Below are positions 12,991-22,828 of a DNA stretch of 64,000 nt, piece after piece. The stretch spans positions 9,778,763 through 9,842,762 of the forward strand of contig JAPTYO010000007.1 of NCBI GenBank assembly GCA_036873135.1, read 5' to 3'. Both the position numbers and the translations under genes were made by a program. The DNA is from Clarkia xantiana subsp. parviflora (taxonomy: Eukaryota; Streptophyta; Magnoliopsida; Myrtales; Onagraceae). A model generated the notes under the pieces. It worked only from the letters and a program-made list of their open reading frames with translations. It had not been told where the DNA came from and searched no databases. Position 1 is the stretch's first letter. Every line of letters begins with the position of its first letter.

Positions 12991-13941
12991 AAAATGATAC
13001 GCGCGCTAATCTTAATACGCGCGTTGATGTTGATATGTTGAAGGGGTTGCCCCCCCTTGTGCGATGCTTGTTACTTGCTGCACGAAGACTTAATAAGTTT
13101 TGTACGTTTGTGGTTGTTTTCACATGGGGCGTCTATCGCATGAGTGCTTGAATAAGTGTTGGTGTGCGCTTGCGCACTGACTGTATTGTTGATAGCACTT
13201 TCCAAGATATTAAATCTTGCTGATTTTCCCAGTTATCGCCAGCTGCAGTTTCTGTCCTTAGCATAATTCTCGGAAGATCCGACGCAGGGGCGTGTTCCTC
13301 GAGCGATTCATGGTTCTTTATGCTGAGCATGACCGTGCTAACTCTTTCTTGTGATAAGAGAAATAGAATTGAGGGTTGTGTAGTGGCGTCATCTGCCCCC
13401 CGGTCGAGGGACCGGTCCAAGGAGGAGCGTTACTCCTACTGAGGTAAGTGTTTGTTGATAATTCTTTGTTCATGCTTTTGCTTGCATGACATTTCGTCAC
13501 CTGGACATTGTTGAGTACTGTGATTGCCCCTCTTGGCTAGACTCCAAGGCATGGCATGGGTAGAGCATAGGATGTTGTGACTTGCACATTATAGATTTTG
13601 TTTGGAGAAGACGGTGGCAACTTCTGCTTGTTCCGCCGAGTCCTGTTAGAGATGATGGCATTCTTTAATCTGTGCCATCTTTTAGATATGTTGAACTCGT
13701 TTCTGAGTCTGTTTGCCCCCCGGCTTCCATGCTTGAAGTCTTGTTGTAGTTGTTCCTTAGTTGTTGCTTCCGACTTGTCCGCTTTGAATATGTTTATTGA
13801 ATGCGGATGACTCGTAACGCAGACATAGTTCCTGCGGTCGTGACCGATAGCCACTTCCTGATTTATAAGTTGAGATGTTCTCCTGATTGCCTGCCTGATG
13901 CCTTATGCATATTGCCCTTTGTTCCTGAATAGCTTGCCGCT

Positions 13942-14440
13942 TGACTAAGCAAGATACTAGTTTATACCGTCTCTTAGTTCCACTCTAAGGCGACGTTGTA
14001 CAAGACTCGACTTGTAAATTTTACGAGTTTTATACAGGGTACGCACCTGACAGCGTGTATCAACCCGCGTTGGGGAAGCATACATAAAAACATTATTTTT
14101 GAGAAGTTATCTTGGCTAAGCAAGATACTAGTTTATACCGTCTCTTAGTTCCTCTCTAAGGCGACGTTGTACAAGACTCGACTTGTAGATTTTATGAGTT
14201 TTAAACAGGGAGCGCACCTGCCAGCGTGTATCAACCCGCGTTGGGGAAGCATACGTAAAAACATTATTTTTGAGAAGTTATCTTGGCTAAGCAAGATACT
14301 AGTTTATACCGTCTCTTAGTTCCACTCTAAGGCGACGTTGTACAAGACTCGACTTGTAGATTTTATGAGTTTAAACAGGGAGCGCACCTGCCAGCGTGTA
14401 TCAACCCGCGTTGGGGAAGCATACGTAAAAACATTTAAGT
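13942..14440. repeat. 171-bp tandem repeat, three copies
   Basis: Copies begin 'CTAAGCAAGATACTAG' near 13943, 14115 and 14286 and end in 'GGGGAAGCATACGTAAAAACAT'-type sequence, truncated to 20 bases here: GGGGAAGCATACGTAAAAAC. Copies are nearly identical. Confidence 0.9.
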
Positions 14441-14737
14441 TTTTGAAGAAGCATTTTGTAAAACTTAAAAGGCTTGTTGATAAAATATTTGAGAAAATAT
14501 TTTGGTGTTGAATGTGATACATCCAAAAAATCATGTTGACAAAAATATTTTTGGAAAGGTGTTTGATACATAAAATGTTTGATAAGATTTTTGGCAAAAT
14601 TTTTGGTAAAGAGTTTGAAAAAATATTTGTGATACATGATTCCTGCGTCCAGGGACCATGTAACACTTTTTGAGAATATGAATTGTGATGCCTGCTTTCT
14701 GCGTCCAGGAACCATGCAACACGGTTTGAAAACCTAT

Positions 14738-15018
14738 AAAACGAACCCTGATGGCGTTCGTAATATGGGAATGCCGACTAGACAGAGGACATTCGCCATA
14801 TAGAGTGCACCCTGAACCGGATATACGCACTTGTTATAGAGCGGGGTCGTTATCTAAACAGAGAACTTCCGCCGTTTTAAACGAACCCTGATGGCGTTCG
14901 TAATATGGGAATGCCGACTAGACAGAGGACATTCGCCATAAAGAGTGCACCCTGAACCGGATATACGCACTTGTTATAGAGTGAGGTCGTTGTCTAAACA
15001 GAGAACTTCCGTCACTTA
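14738..15018. repeat. 141-bp tandem duplication
   Basis: 'AAACGAACCCTGATGGCG' starts at about 14738 and again at about 14879. Both copies run through 'GACAGAGGACATTCGCC', 'GAACCGGATATACGCAC' and 'CAGAGAACTTCCG'. A separate short duplication 'CTGCGTCCAGG' lies just upstream (14643 and 14699). Confidence 0.9.
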
Positions 15019-15194
15019 AAGGGTGATCAGCCCTGTATGCCCATCCTGCTCTGAATTCAGGGAATGGCTATGAACATGAGGATTTGCCTCTTAACCAGAG
15101 ATGTCACAGCATGTCATTAAAAGAAGTAAACATGTGGCTTGTCTTTTTTTTTTTTTAAAAAAGAGGATACCTCGACATGCATATTTTGACGGTA

Positions 15195-15340
15195 GGCCTT
15201 GGCGTTATTCCAAGTTATTGCTTGTAGTTGACGCCCTGAATAGTCGTCGTTTTAATAATAGGTCTTGGTGTTAATCCGAGACATTGCTTGTAGTTGACGC
15301 CCTGAATAGTCGTCGTTTTAATAATAGGTCTTGGTGTTGT
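15195..15340. repeat. 66-bp tandem duplication
   Basis: Two full copies and a partial third of a unit with 'GGTCTTGGTGTTAATCC', 'GCTTGTAGTTGACGCC' and 'GAATAGTCGTCGTTTT'. The unit length equals that of the 12489-12990 array but the sequence is unrelated. Confidence 0.85.
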
Positions 15341-16120
15341 ATACCATAATTCCCTCCTTGCACACAATGCTTAGCTTGTATTTTTGAAGTAGATTTTTGT
15401 GCATAGGTTACTACTTGTCATCATTCCTGAGTAGTAATCGTAGTGTAACATGTACCTACGAGTAGAGTTGCTTTTGTTAGATAGTCGCAATTTTTATAAG
15501 TTTGCAAAAGTATGAAGTCATGAAATTTTCTTTTTAGTCATGCATATAATAAATGAAGTAAAGGAATTTGATACGAGGATTCCTTGTTTGTGTAGGAAAC
15601 TTCCCTGATGGCGGACATGATGAGTGTAGATTATGGTAAGCATATGTTAGGTAGAATTGCCGAGCACTTGTCAGCTTGGTGCCCCCGAAGTTGCTTGTAT
15701 CGCTGTTTCCTGATTGTTTATATTGTTTTGACTTCTAATAGTGCATGACCTGTCCTTGTGTACTGCCCCCGGCTTGTTTATTATTGCGACATGATTTTTA
15801 GTCTTGCGCGTATAAAATGCTTGAGACTTTGTGTTGTTGACGCGAGGAATATGTGTGTAGTTGTTACTTGGCGTTATTCCAAGGTAATATGCGTCATAAT
15901 AATGTACCTACGAAAGTAGATTTATCCTTTATTAGATATTTAGAGTTCATACGACGGATTACAAGAAAGCGTCTAGTGATCACTTTTTTGAAAACTACTG
16001 AGTCTAATAAGCATGAGTTGTACTTAATCTTTAAAAGATTTAACATAGATATGCGAAAAGGAGATAAGGAAAATAAAGGGATTGGTGATGTGTTTGACGT
16101 CCCCGTAGGTGATTTGTTGG

Positions 16121-17761
16121 CTAGTTGACTCTGCCACGTGCCACATAGTTTCTCAATGCATCTAGCGTGTTGAGCTCTTCAATTTCCTCTTTTGGGGATG
16201 GACAAAAGTTGATGTCATGCCCCCAAGTTTTACTTTGATTGTGTTGTTCTTCAACATCTTTGTCAAGGAAGGCAGTTGTTGGCCCGAGTGGACGGTGAAG
16301 TTTACTTTCTGGGAGTTTGAGATTTGCTTCTTCTGCAGTCATACTCCAAAGATTGTACAACTTATCCCCATTGGTTTCATAAGTGACGTTGCTTTTCTGG
16401 CGTTTGGCGACAGGTGGATTATCGTCCACCATTTCTTTTCCTTTGCCTTTTTCTGAAGACTTGTCACGAGGGCTCATTTGATGCCTATTGCCATGGTCGA
16501 TATACTTCTTCATTTTTCCTTTTGAGATCAAGTTGTTTACATGAGACCTTAAGCTGACACAGCCATCTGTCTCATGGCCACACACTTCGTGATTCTCGCA
16601 CCATTTGCTTTTATCTTTTCCCAATGGTCCATTGCGGAAATTAAAGGGTTTTTTCCACGACTTGGTCTCCTTCATTTCTCTTAGGATGACAGATAATGGT
16701 GTGTTCAAAGGAACATATATGGCGAGATTGGTGTCTTTGAGCCTTTTGGCATCTGACTGGAATGGCTTCTTTTGTCGTGGTTGCCTATTTTTCCCGGAGA
16801 TGTGTATCTCTTTTTCAATTATTGCCTTCAGGGTTCTTGTTGTCAATCCTGTGATTGGGATGTCGTTGCTACTAGCAGGTTTTTCCGGTCCGTCCTTGTG
16901 ACAGATGTCAGCATCGTCTTGGCTTGTCCTTATGGAAGGATCTTCCTTGTGTACTTTGGATGACTCAGCTTGAGTCTTCTTTGAAGGGCTGTCGCCTTGA
17001 TCAATGAATTGCTTTAAATTGCCTTTGAGGATGAAGCTGTTAATGCGGTTGCGTAGGCTGACGCAATGGTCTGTTTCGTGGCCGCAGACCTCGTGGTTTT
17101 CACACCACTTGTCTTTGTCTTTTCCCATTTGGCCTTTCCCGAAGTTGTGTGGCTCCTTCCATATATTTGAGTCCTTCATTTCTCTCAAAATTACAGATGG
17201 TGGGGCATTCAAAGGAATGTGGTCGGCGATGTTTACTTCGTTTGGCCTCTCGAAACCTCCTTGAAAAGGTCGCTTTGGCTGCTTGTACTGGAAGGTATCT
17301 TTCATGCATTGCCCCTTTTTTCTCTGGTGCAGTGTGTCTTGATGACTTATGACTCGAGACATTGTCCCTATCATCTCAGCTTGTTCGTTGACTGGAGGCA
17401 AAGGAGGTAACAGGTTGACACCTTTGTACTGGAAGGCTCCTTGGTTGGATGGAGGTGGCTGAGCCGCATATCCTTGGTTCATTAGAGACTCGCGGAGTGC
17501 GAGTAACTCTTCCAGCGCAGCCATCATTGCTGGAGTAATGGTGGGCATCGGGTTTGTTCCCGTTCTTTGCTCGTTCTGCGGCACATTGGCAATCGGTATG
17601 GATGAGGCTACGGAAGTAGCTCTTGGGATGCGGGAGGGTCTTGACTGGCTCCCAGCTGGAGCTTGGCATCCTGCTCTTTTGTTCGTCGGGGAGTTCCTGG
17701 GATGTCTGGGCCCTTTCCTTGGGTTTTTCACCTCTTCGGGAGGGTTGTGATCACCCGCCAT
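16121..17761 (-). CDS. Gag-like protein with duplicated C-x5-C-G-H domain
   Basis: 546 residues from the first ATG after the primer site. The frame stays open upstream through the primer site into the LTR to 17977, adding 72 repeat-derived residues; a start there seems less likely. Residues 1-170 are basic and proline-rich with no recognised capsid domain. Residues 178-255 form a module of the kind found at the gag C terminus of plant gypsy elements: 'PLNAPPSVILREMK', then 'KWCENHEVCGHETDHC' (220-233), then a helix ending 'KGNLKQFID'. The same module recurs at 346-424 ('KWCENHEVCGHETDGC', 387-401). A third, degenerate copy ends the protein ('WGHDINFC', 513-520). The protein probably packages element RNA, inferred from the family. 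The PF03732-type gag core that normally precedes this module is absent. Confidence 0.75.
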   Translation of the reverse strand: MAGDHNPPEEVKNPRKGPRHPRNSPTNKRAGCQAPAGSQSRPSRIPRATSVASSIPIANVPQNEQRTGTNPMPTITPAMMAALEELLALRESLMNQGYAAQPPPSNQGAFQYKGVNLLPPLPPVNEQAEMIGTMSRVISHQDTLHQRKKGQCMKDTFQYKQPKRPFQGGFERPNEVNIADHIPLNAPPSVILREMKDSNIWKEPHNFGKGQMGKDKDKWCENHEVCGHETDHCVSLRNRINSFILKGNLKQFIDQGDSPSKKTQAESSKVHKEDPSIRTSQDDADICHKDGPEKPASSNDIPITGLTTRTLKAIIEKEIHISGKNRQPRQKKPFQSDAKRLKDTNLAIYVPLNTPLSVILREMKETKSWKKPFNFRNGPLGKDKSKWCENHEVCGHETDGCVSLRSHVNNLISKGKMKKYIDHGNRHQMSPRDKSSEKGKGKEMVDDNPPVAKRQKSNVTYETNGDKLYNLWSMTAEEANLKLPESKLHRPLGPTTAFLDKDVEEQHNQSKTWGHDINFCPSPKEEIEELNTLDALRNYVARGRVN

Positions 17762-17786
17762 GATTCCTGTGGTACTGTAGCTTTTT

Positions 17787-17810
17787 GTTCGAATCGCGGA
17801 GACGGCGCCA
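17787..17810 (-). other. Primer-binding site with extended tRNA complementarity
   Basis: One base inside the LTR the minus strand reads TGGCGCCGTCTCCG, beginning with the TGG that pairs with a tRNA CCA end. Complementarity appears to continue: the plus strand of the segment ends in GGCGCCA and begins with GTTCGAATC, the invariant T-loop sequence of tRNAs. The 24 bases thus look like a tRNA 3' end from T-loop to CCA. The tRNA is not identified. Confidence 0.7.
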
Positions 17811-17811
17811 A

Positions 17812-18686
17812 TGTTGCGTCCGGGACGAACGAGGTCACGAGGACGCGTCTGTGGTTGTGCGGGTGTGACCCTTCCGACGGAGGTTGTGACCCGGCAAGGT
17901 TGTGACCCGGCAAGGTTGTGACCCGGCAAGGTTGTGACCCGGCAAGGTTGTGACTCGGCGAGGTTGTGACCCGGCAAGGTTGTGACCCGACAAGGTTGTG
18001 ACTCGGCGAGGTTGTGTGTTTCGAGCGTCGGATCCTGCGCAAAGGACCAATGCTAGCACGGAGAGGGGGGGTGGTGCTAGCGGAGCCCTCTCCGATGCCT
18101 AAGTTACTATAGTGGCAAAAGGGTAATTTCTAGAGAGAGAGAATTCTAGAGAGAAGTCAGAGCTCAAAATACCAAAGTTGGGCAAATGAGAGTGTGTGTG
18201 AAAATGGGTGGCCAAGGTCTCCTATTTATAGGCTTCCTTGAGACCGGACCCGGTTTTATAGCGGTTTGACGACGGTCCAAGAAAACAAGCGGGAACCGTT
18301 GTCCATATTGGTAATGTATGAACTTGACTTCTCTACACGTAACGGAGATCGCGGACACGGTAATCGCGGATACGGCAATCGCGCAATACCCGTGGCGCAA
18401 CTCGGACCTCGTCGAAATTGGGCAATTCGGCGAGGTCCGGATTGCGCAATCCGGAGGTCCGGATTGCAAGCAATCCGGTCCGGGTTGCTGCAATCCGGAG
18501 GGATTGCAAGCAATCCGGACGTCTGGATTGCAAATGCAATCCGGATGTCCGGTCCGCTCACGCGTAAATGCGTTTCCGGACCGTTTTGACCCCTTGGGAG
18601 ACGTTTTTTGAGACGAGATGTAATTTTTGACGTGTTTGCAAGGCCCGAAGCATAAATACGAACCCGAATTGGACATTTATCCATCA
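17812..18686 (-). repeat. LTR (5' LTR of the element)
   Basis: 875 bp. Nearly identical to 9913-10768: I count three substitutions, all within the last 140 bp of the plus strand, and a 19-bp insertion inside the CAATCCGG palindrome block. In the element's orientation it begins TGATGG and ends GCAACA. Confidence 0.95.
18221..18231 (-). promoter_or_regulatory. TATA box of the retrotransposon 5' LTR
   Basis: CTATAAATAGG on the minus strand, a near-consensus plant TATA box. It divides the LTR so that U3 is about 455 bp and transcription should begin roughly 30 bp downstream (near 18190). The identical box occurs in the other LTR at 10322-10332. Confidence 0.7.
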
Positions 18687-18691
18687 GCCGC

Positions 18692-20653
18692 TAAATTCAA
18701 AGTAATGTCAAATGTTTTTTTTTAAGCTAGCGGCACTTCGTCAAAAGTGTAGTGAAGTCTTTTTTTTTTAAGGAATGAATTAGTAATGGCGTCCTAGATC
18801 AATCCTGCTATATAATGTTCAGTATCTCCTGCTCACGGCTAGTGGAATAATTGATTGGTCAAATGAAATGGGAATATGAGATTTTAAGTTTTAAGACGCG
18901 TAAAAGAGAAAGAGATGTTGATGGGGTCTGAGTCTTTTGAGTATTATTAAATGATCTATGTATGTTAAACACTAATGACATAAGACTAGGTTTTGAGTCA
19001 ATAAAAGTTGATTTGGATCACAAATTACAATGAGAAAATTTCCGTGCAATTTATTAAATGATTTGGCACAAATATATCTAACAAGTAGGTATTGATGATA
19101 ATACATACAACCAAAAATAAATGTATTTGTTTATTTTGGAGTCTCGACATTGAAGTTCCCGACTAGTAATTCGTCCATTTCGTATTATTTTAAATCGTAG
19201 CCCTAACTGTACTGATGGACCATACTTGCAAATACAAAAACAAAAGTCACTGAGTCTTAGTTTATTGGCTCATCTGTGAAGAATAAAAGTACCACATGTG
19301 TGTCTGAAACTGTACCTTGAGTCATCCTGGTTGATATCCGCAATCACCTTCAATTTTTTTAAAGTTGTACCTCCACCCAGTGTGGACAAGGGAAATCAAC
19401 TAATGCTGATACATCCATTTAAACAACACGGTGAAAGAAAGGAAGAATTTAGACTGTGTTTTGTTGGATGTCTTAGAAAGAAATAAGAAAATATGTTTCT
19501 TGTGATATGTATAATGAATAACATGTAAGTTTTATAAATCCTAATTGCCAGGATCTTGATTATGCTTTATGTGGATTAAAGTATATTGACGAATGACTTA
19601 CCTGGTCTTGATCTCAATTCCTCCGATCTTCCTAGACCGTCAATTCGCTTCTATGTAGAACGGTTCTACTTCTCTCCCTTGTCCATCCTTCTGTCAGAGA
19701 CCAGTTGATGGAGAACTGCTCTTTATCTCTGCGTCAATAACTGGCAGGGAGAGAGGGCCGTTTATAATATTAACCCTTTAATCTGGTACGTCCATCAAGT
19801 AACCAATTGAACGGTCCAGATTAAATCATACCATAAAGATATATATTGATATAATATAATATAATACATTATTCAATATATCTATACTCATTAATATTAT
19901 CTGGCCACATAATTAGAATATATATTGTAACATTAAATATATATTCTTACATAACACACCTCCATATCTCTTGTCTATTCTCCAATGAAACCCCACTGAG
20001 GAAATCCACCAAAACTTGGGTGTCCAAGGACATTGCCAGGATTTGCGAACACCCACAAATTTGTCATTTCATTAATTTTTTTATGCCTAACCAAGTAGAT
20101 ATTGATTCATATATATATATATGATTGAGAAGTCTGGAAATTGGAACCCTAGATTGAAACCCTAAAATTGTAATGTGAGTGAGAGAAAAGTAGTGGAGAA
20201 AGAGTTGCGGATCATTTCAAAAAATTCCATAGTTGTGGATCTGATTACCTTAAAACAGTATAAAAGGGAATCAAACCTTTTTGAGGTTTAGTTCAATCCA
20301 AAAATTCTACAAAGAAAGAACACTTAACCCAAAAAAAAAAAAAAAAAAGCAAAAATGATAATTTAGTCCAAACGTGCTGGGCCAAACAAAATAAAAGCCC
20401 AACAAAAAAGATACCCAAAACTCAACAAAAAGTTCAAAACTTTTGGATGACAACTTCGGTACAAAACACATTATAGTCTATTTTGGCCCCCCAAAAAAAA
20501 AAATTTATAGTCTATAGAGTGTAGATACATTTTTTCATTAATAATATCAGCCAAAAAAGCTATACAAAAACTTACGAAACCTCACAGGAGCCATACTAAA
20601 AGAACTGAAGAATCTGCAAGAATCTTTGGATTAGTGATTTTAGAAGTGCTATA
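18692..20653. other. Intergenic DNA, no gene
   Basis: Starts with GCCGCTA and, 40 bp on, TAGCGGCAC, an inverted pair suggesting that the LTR element landed inside an older hairpin repeat. The dispersed repeat copy lies at 18840-19045. The rest is AT-rich with poly-A runs near 20330 and 20495 and no coding evidence. Confidence 0.5.
18840..19045 (+). repeat. Dispersed repeat, right copy
   Basis: Diverged direct copy of 9431-9690 (see that entry for the shared blocks). Present on the other side of the LTR element in the same orientation. Confidence 0.55.
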
Positions 20654-20662
20654 AATGATTTA

Positions 20663-21509
20663 GGGTTAAAGGTACTTTTCATACCATATGTTTGGCCGAA
20701 TGTGGTTTTTAGTACCGGATGTTTGGTTTTGTATACTTTTGGTACCAAACGTTTGAAAAAATGTGGTTTTTGGTACATCCGTTAGTTGGCCATTAGTTTT
20801 TTCCGTTAAATGACATGTGCAAGTCACGTGACCGACCCTTAACTTTCGATTTTGTTCAATTTAGTCCCTCAAATATATTCCTAACTTTTAATTTGTTTAA
20901 CTTAGTCCCAAAACTTCAAAATCGATTCCAATTTAACCATTGAACCCAATTGACCTAGCCGGACCTAGCCTAGGGCTAGGTCCGACCCTGGTTCGGGGTC
21001 GCTGGACCCAGCCAACCCTGAACCAAGGTCGGATCTAGCCCTAGGCTAGGTCCGGCTAGTTCAATTGGGACCTAGCCCAATTTGGGTCGTATTTGGGCTA
21101 GGTCCCAATTGACCTAGCCGGACCTAGCCTAGGGCTAGGTCCGACCTGGGTTAGGGTTGGCTGGGTCCGGCGACCCCTACCCAGGTTCGAACCTAGACCT
21201 AGGCTAGGTCCGGCTAGGTCAATTGGGTTCGATGATTCAATTGGAATTGATTTTGAAGTTTTGGGACTAAATTAAACAAATTAAAAGTTATGAATATATT
21301 TGAGGGACTAAATTGAACAAAATCGAAAGTTTAGGATCGGTCACGTGACTTGCACATGTCACTTAACGGAAAAAACTAACGGCCAACTAACGGATGTACC
21401 AAAAGCCACATTTTTTCAAACGTTTGGTACCAAATGTATACAAAAACAAACATCCGGTACTAAAAGCCACATTCGGCCAAACATGTAGTATGAAAAGTAC
21501 ATTTAACCC
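20663..21509. mobile_element. Mutator-like foldback element with 9-bp target duplication
   Basis: 847 bp, non-coding. The flanks are a perfect 9-bp duplication, AATGATTTA (20654-20662 and 21510-21518), the hallmark of Mutator-like insertion. Ends are GGGTTAAAGGTAC and its near complement. The inverted arms are about 300 bp each, with 'TGTTTGGCCGAATGTGG', 'CACATGTCA' and 'TTTAGTCCCTCAAATATATT' in mirror positions. The centre (20930-21240) is GC-rich and itself palindromic, built from CCTAGCC/GGCTAGG blocks. No transposase. Confidence 0.93.
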
Positions 21510-21518
21510 AATGATTTA

Positions 21519-21799
21519 ATAAAATATCTACATGGAATAGTGTTGATCGTATTTTTAAAAGATCTCTCTTGTTAACTTTTTATAATTTTATTATTAGATA
21601 TTAAAACTATCAACTTTGATATTTAATTTGCTTTTGTATAAAAAAATTATACTTCAAATTTAATTATATCAGTACAAAATTAATTATATTAGTAAAATTA
21701 TATGATAATTATTATAAATAACTTGATAATAATAAATAAATTAAAATTAATTAGTACTTACTGTAATAATATTGATCAATATGATTAAATTAAGATACA

Positions 21800-21845
<46 letters not shown>

Positions 21846-22305
21846 TTCAGTAAAAATATTATCTTTCAATTAGTTTTATATTTTTTTTTAATTATTTTAT
21901 CAACTCAAATATATCAATAAAAATTTAATTATATTAGTAAAATTATGTAAGAAATATTATAAATAGTTGGATAGGAATAAATCAAATATTCTTTGTAATG
22001 ATAAAAACATAGTAAAATTTAATATTACAAATATTTATGTCTAAGTAATCCACTTTAGATTATTAAAATAATTAATCTAAAATAATGCATTATATTATGT
22101 ATACTATTTTTTTTTTTGTACCTGTTTTGTGGAAAAAAAAAATCAATTAAATTTGTTGTGATTTCTATATTTTTCTATATAAACAATTTTATTGACTTAA
22201 ACTACAATAATTTAAAATATATTTTTTCATACCGTTCAAAGTGCGGATCAATATGTATTACAAATTAAAAGGAAAAAATCGGTTTAAAAAGTCGTTGTTT
22301 AGTAG
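21519..22305. other. AT-rich intergenic DNA
   Basis: No gene. It contains a pure AT dinucleotide run at 21802-21841 and several A/T homopolymers. Confidence 0.6.
21802..21841. repeat. (AT)n microsatellite, about 20 units
   Basis: Uninterrupted alternating AT for about 40 bp. Confidence 0.95.
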
Positions 22306-22309
22306 TTTA

Positions 22310-22828
22310 TGGTTAAGAACCTATAAAGTGTTTGAAATTTGCACCATGTGAGATTTTTGTGTCTGAAGTTTAAAATGTTGATATGGAATGTCTGAAATTT
22401 CACTTTTGTTGAAAGTCGAAATTTGATGTTTCCGTCCAAATTTACAATTAAAATTAACAGAACTTGGTCATGTGCTTGTCGTGTAACTCGATAAAAAAAA
22501 TCACATAATTGCCCCTAGGTGGGTGGTGACCGGTCGGAGTGGGGTGGTGGTCGACTGGAGTAAAATGGTGACCGGTCGGAGTAGGGTGGTAGCCGACTGG
22601 AGTAAGATGGTAGCCGGTCGGAGTTAGTTGGTGGACGGTATCCGAAGTCGTGGTGGTAGTGGCTAGAGTTGTGATGGTGATGGCCGGAGTAGGGTGGTCA
22701 CCGACCGGAGTAGGATGATGGCCGGTCGGAGTTAGGTGATGACCGGCCGGAGTAAGGTAGTCGGTCGGTCGGTCGAAACTTATAATGGGTAGTTTGACAT
22801 TTCACATCATTTCGTCAAATTTAATCCA
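22310..22828. mobile_element. Truncated foldback-element fragment
   Basis: The left arm has 'GTCTGAAGTTT', 'TTTCCGTCCAAATTT' and 'TTGGTCATGTGCTTG', followed by a GC-rich centre of repeated 'GACCGGTCGGAGT' blocks and the beginning of a right arm 'TTTGACATTTCACATC'. The same layout and phrases occur in the complete-looking element at 33134-33979. The right end is lost at the junction with the organelle-like block. Confidence 0.6.

Larger units (their letters stand above)
10786..16120. other. Non-coding internal region of the LTR element
   Basis: About 5.3 kb without pol. A GC-richer patch near 11500-11690 and several tandem arrays (annotated separately) are the main landmarks. The phrase 'GCCCCC' recurs many times (for example near 11929, 13048, 13398, 13715, 15681 and 15764). 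No RT, RNase H or integrase motif was found on either strand. Confidence 0.7.
9913..18686 (-). mobile_element. Full-length non-autonomous LTR retrotransposon (gypsy-type gag, no pol)
   Basis: An 8774-bp element with two LTRs (9913-10768 and 17812-18686), TG...CA ends, and a perfect 5-bp target duplication GCCGC at 9908-9912 and 18687-18691. Orientation is minus: the primer-binding site lies just inside the 17812-18686 LTR, the polypurine tract just inside the 9913-10768 LTR, and the gag-like gene at 16121-17761 reads minus. No reverse transcriptase, integrase or protease can be found in the other 5.3 kb of internal DNA, which is mostly tandem repeats. This is the structure called LARD or TR-GAG; mobility would need enzymes from a partner element. 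The LTRs differ by 3 substitutions and one 19-bp indel, so the insertion is recent. Confidence 0.95.

Noticed and set aside
12388..12997. Long overlapping open frames on both strands (up to 199 codons)
   Set aside because: They come from the 66-bp array, whose length keeps all frames open; the translations are pure repeats of 22 residues with no family features.
10786..16120. Hidden pol gene in the LTR element
   Set aside because: I looked for protease, YxDD RT, RNase H and integrase HHCC/DDE patterns on both strands and saw none; only short stop-bounded frames are present.
15853..16128. 91-codon plus-strand frame in the retrotransposon
   Set aside because: Lies antisense and downstream to gag, with no domain or codon signature.
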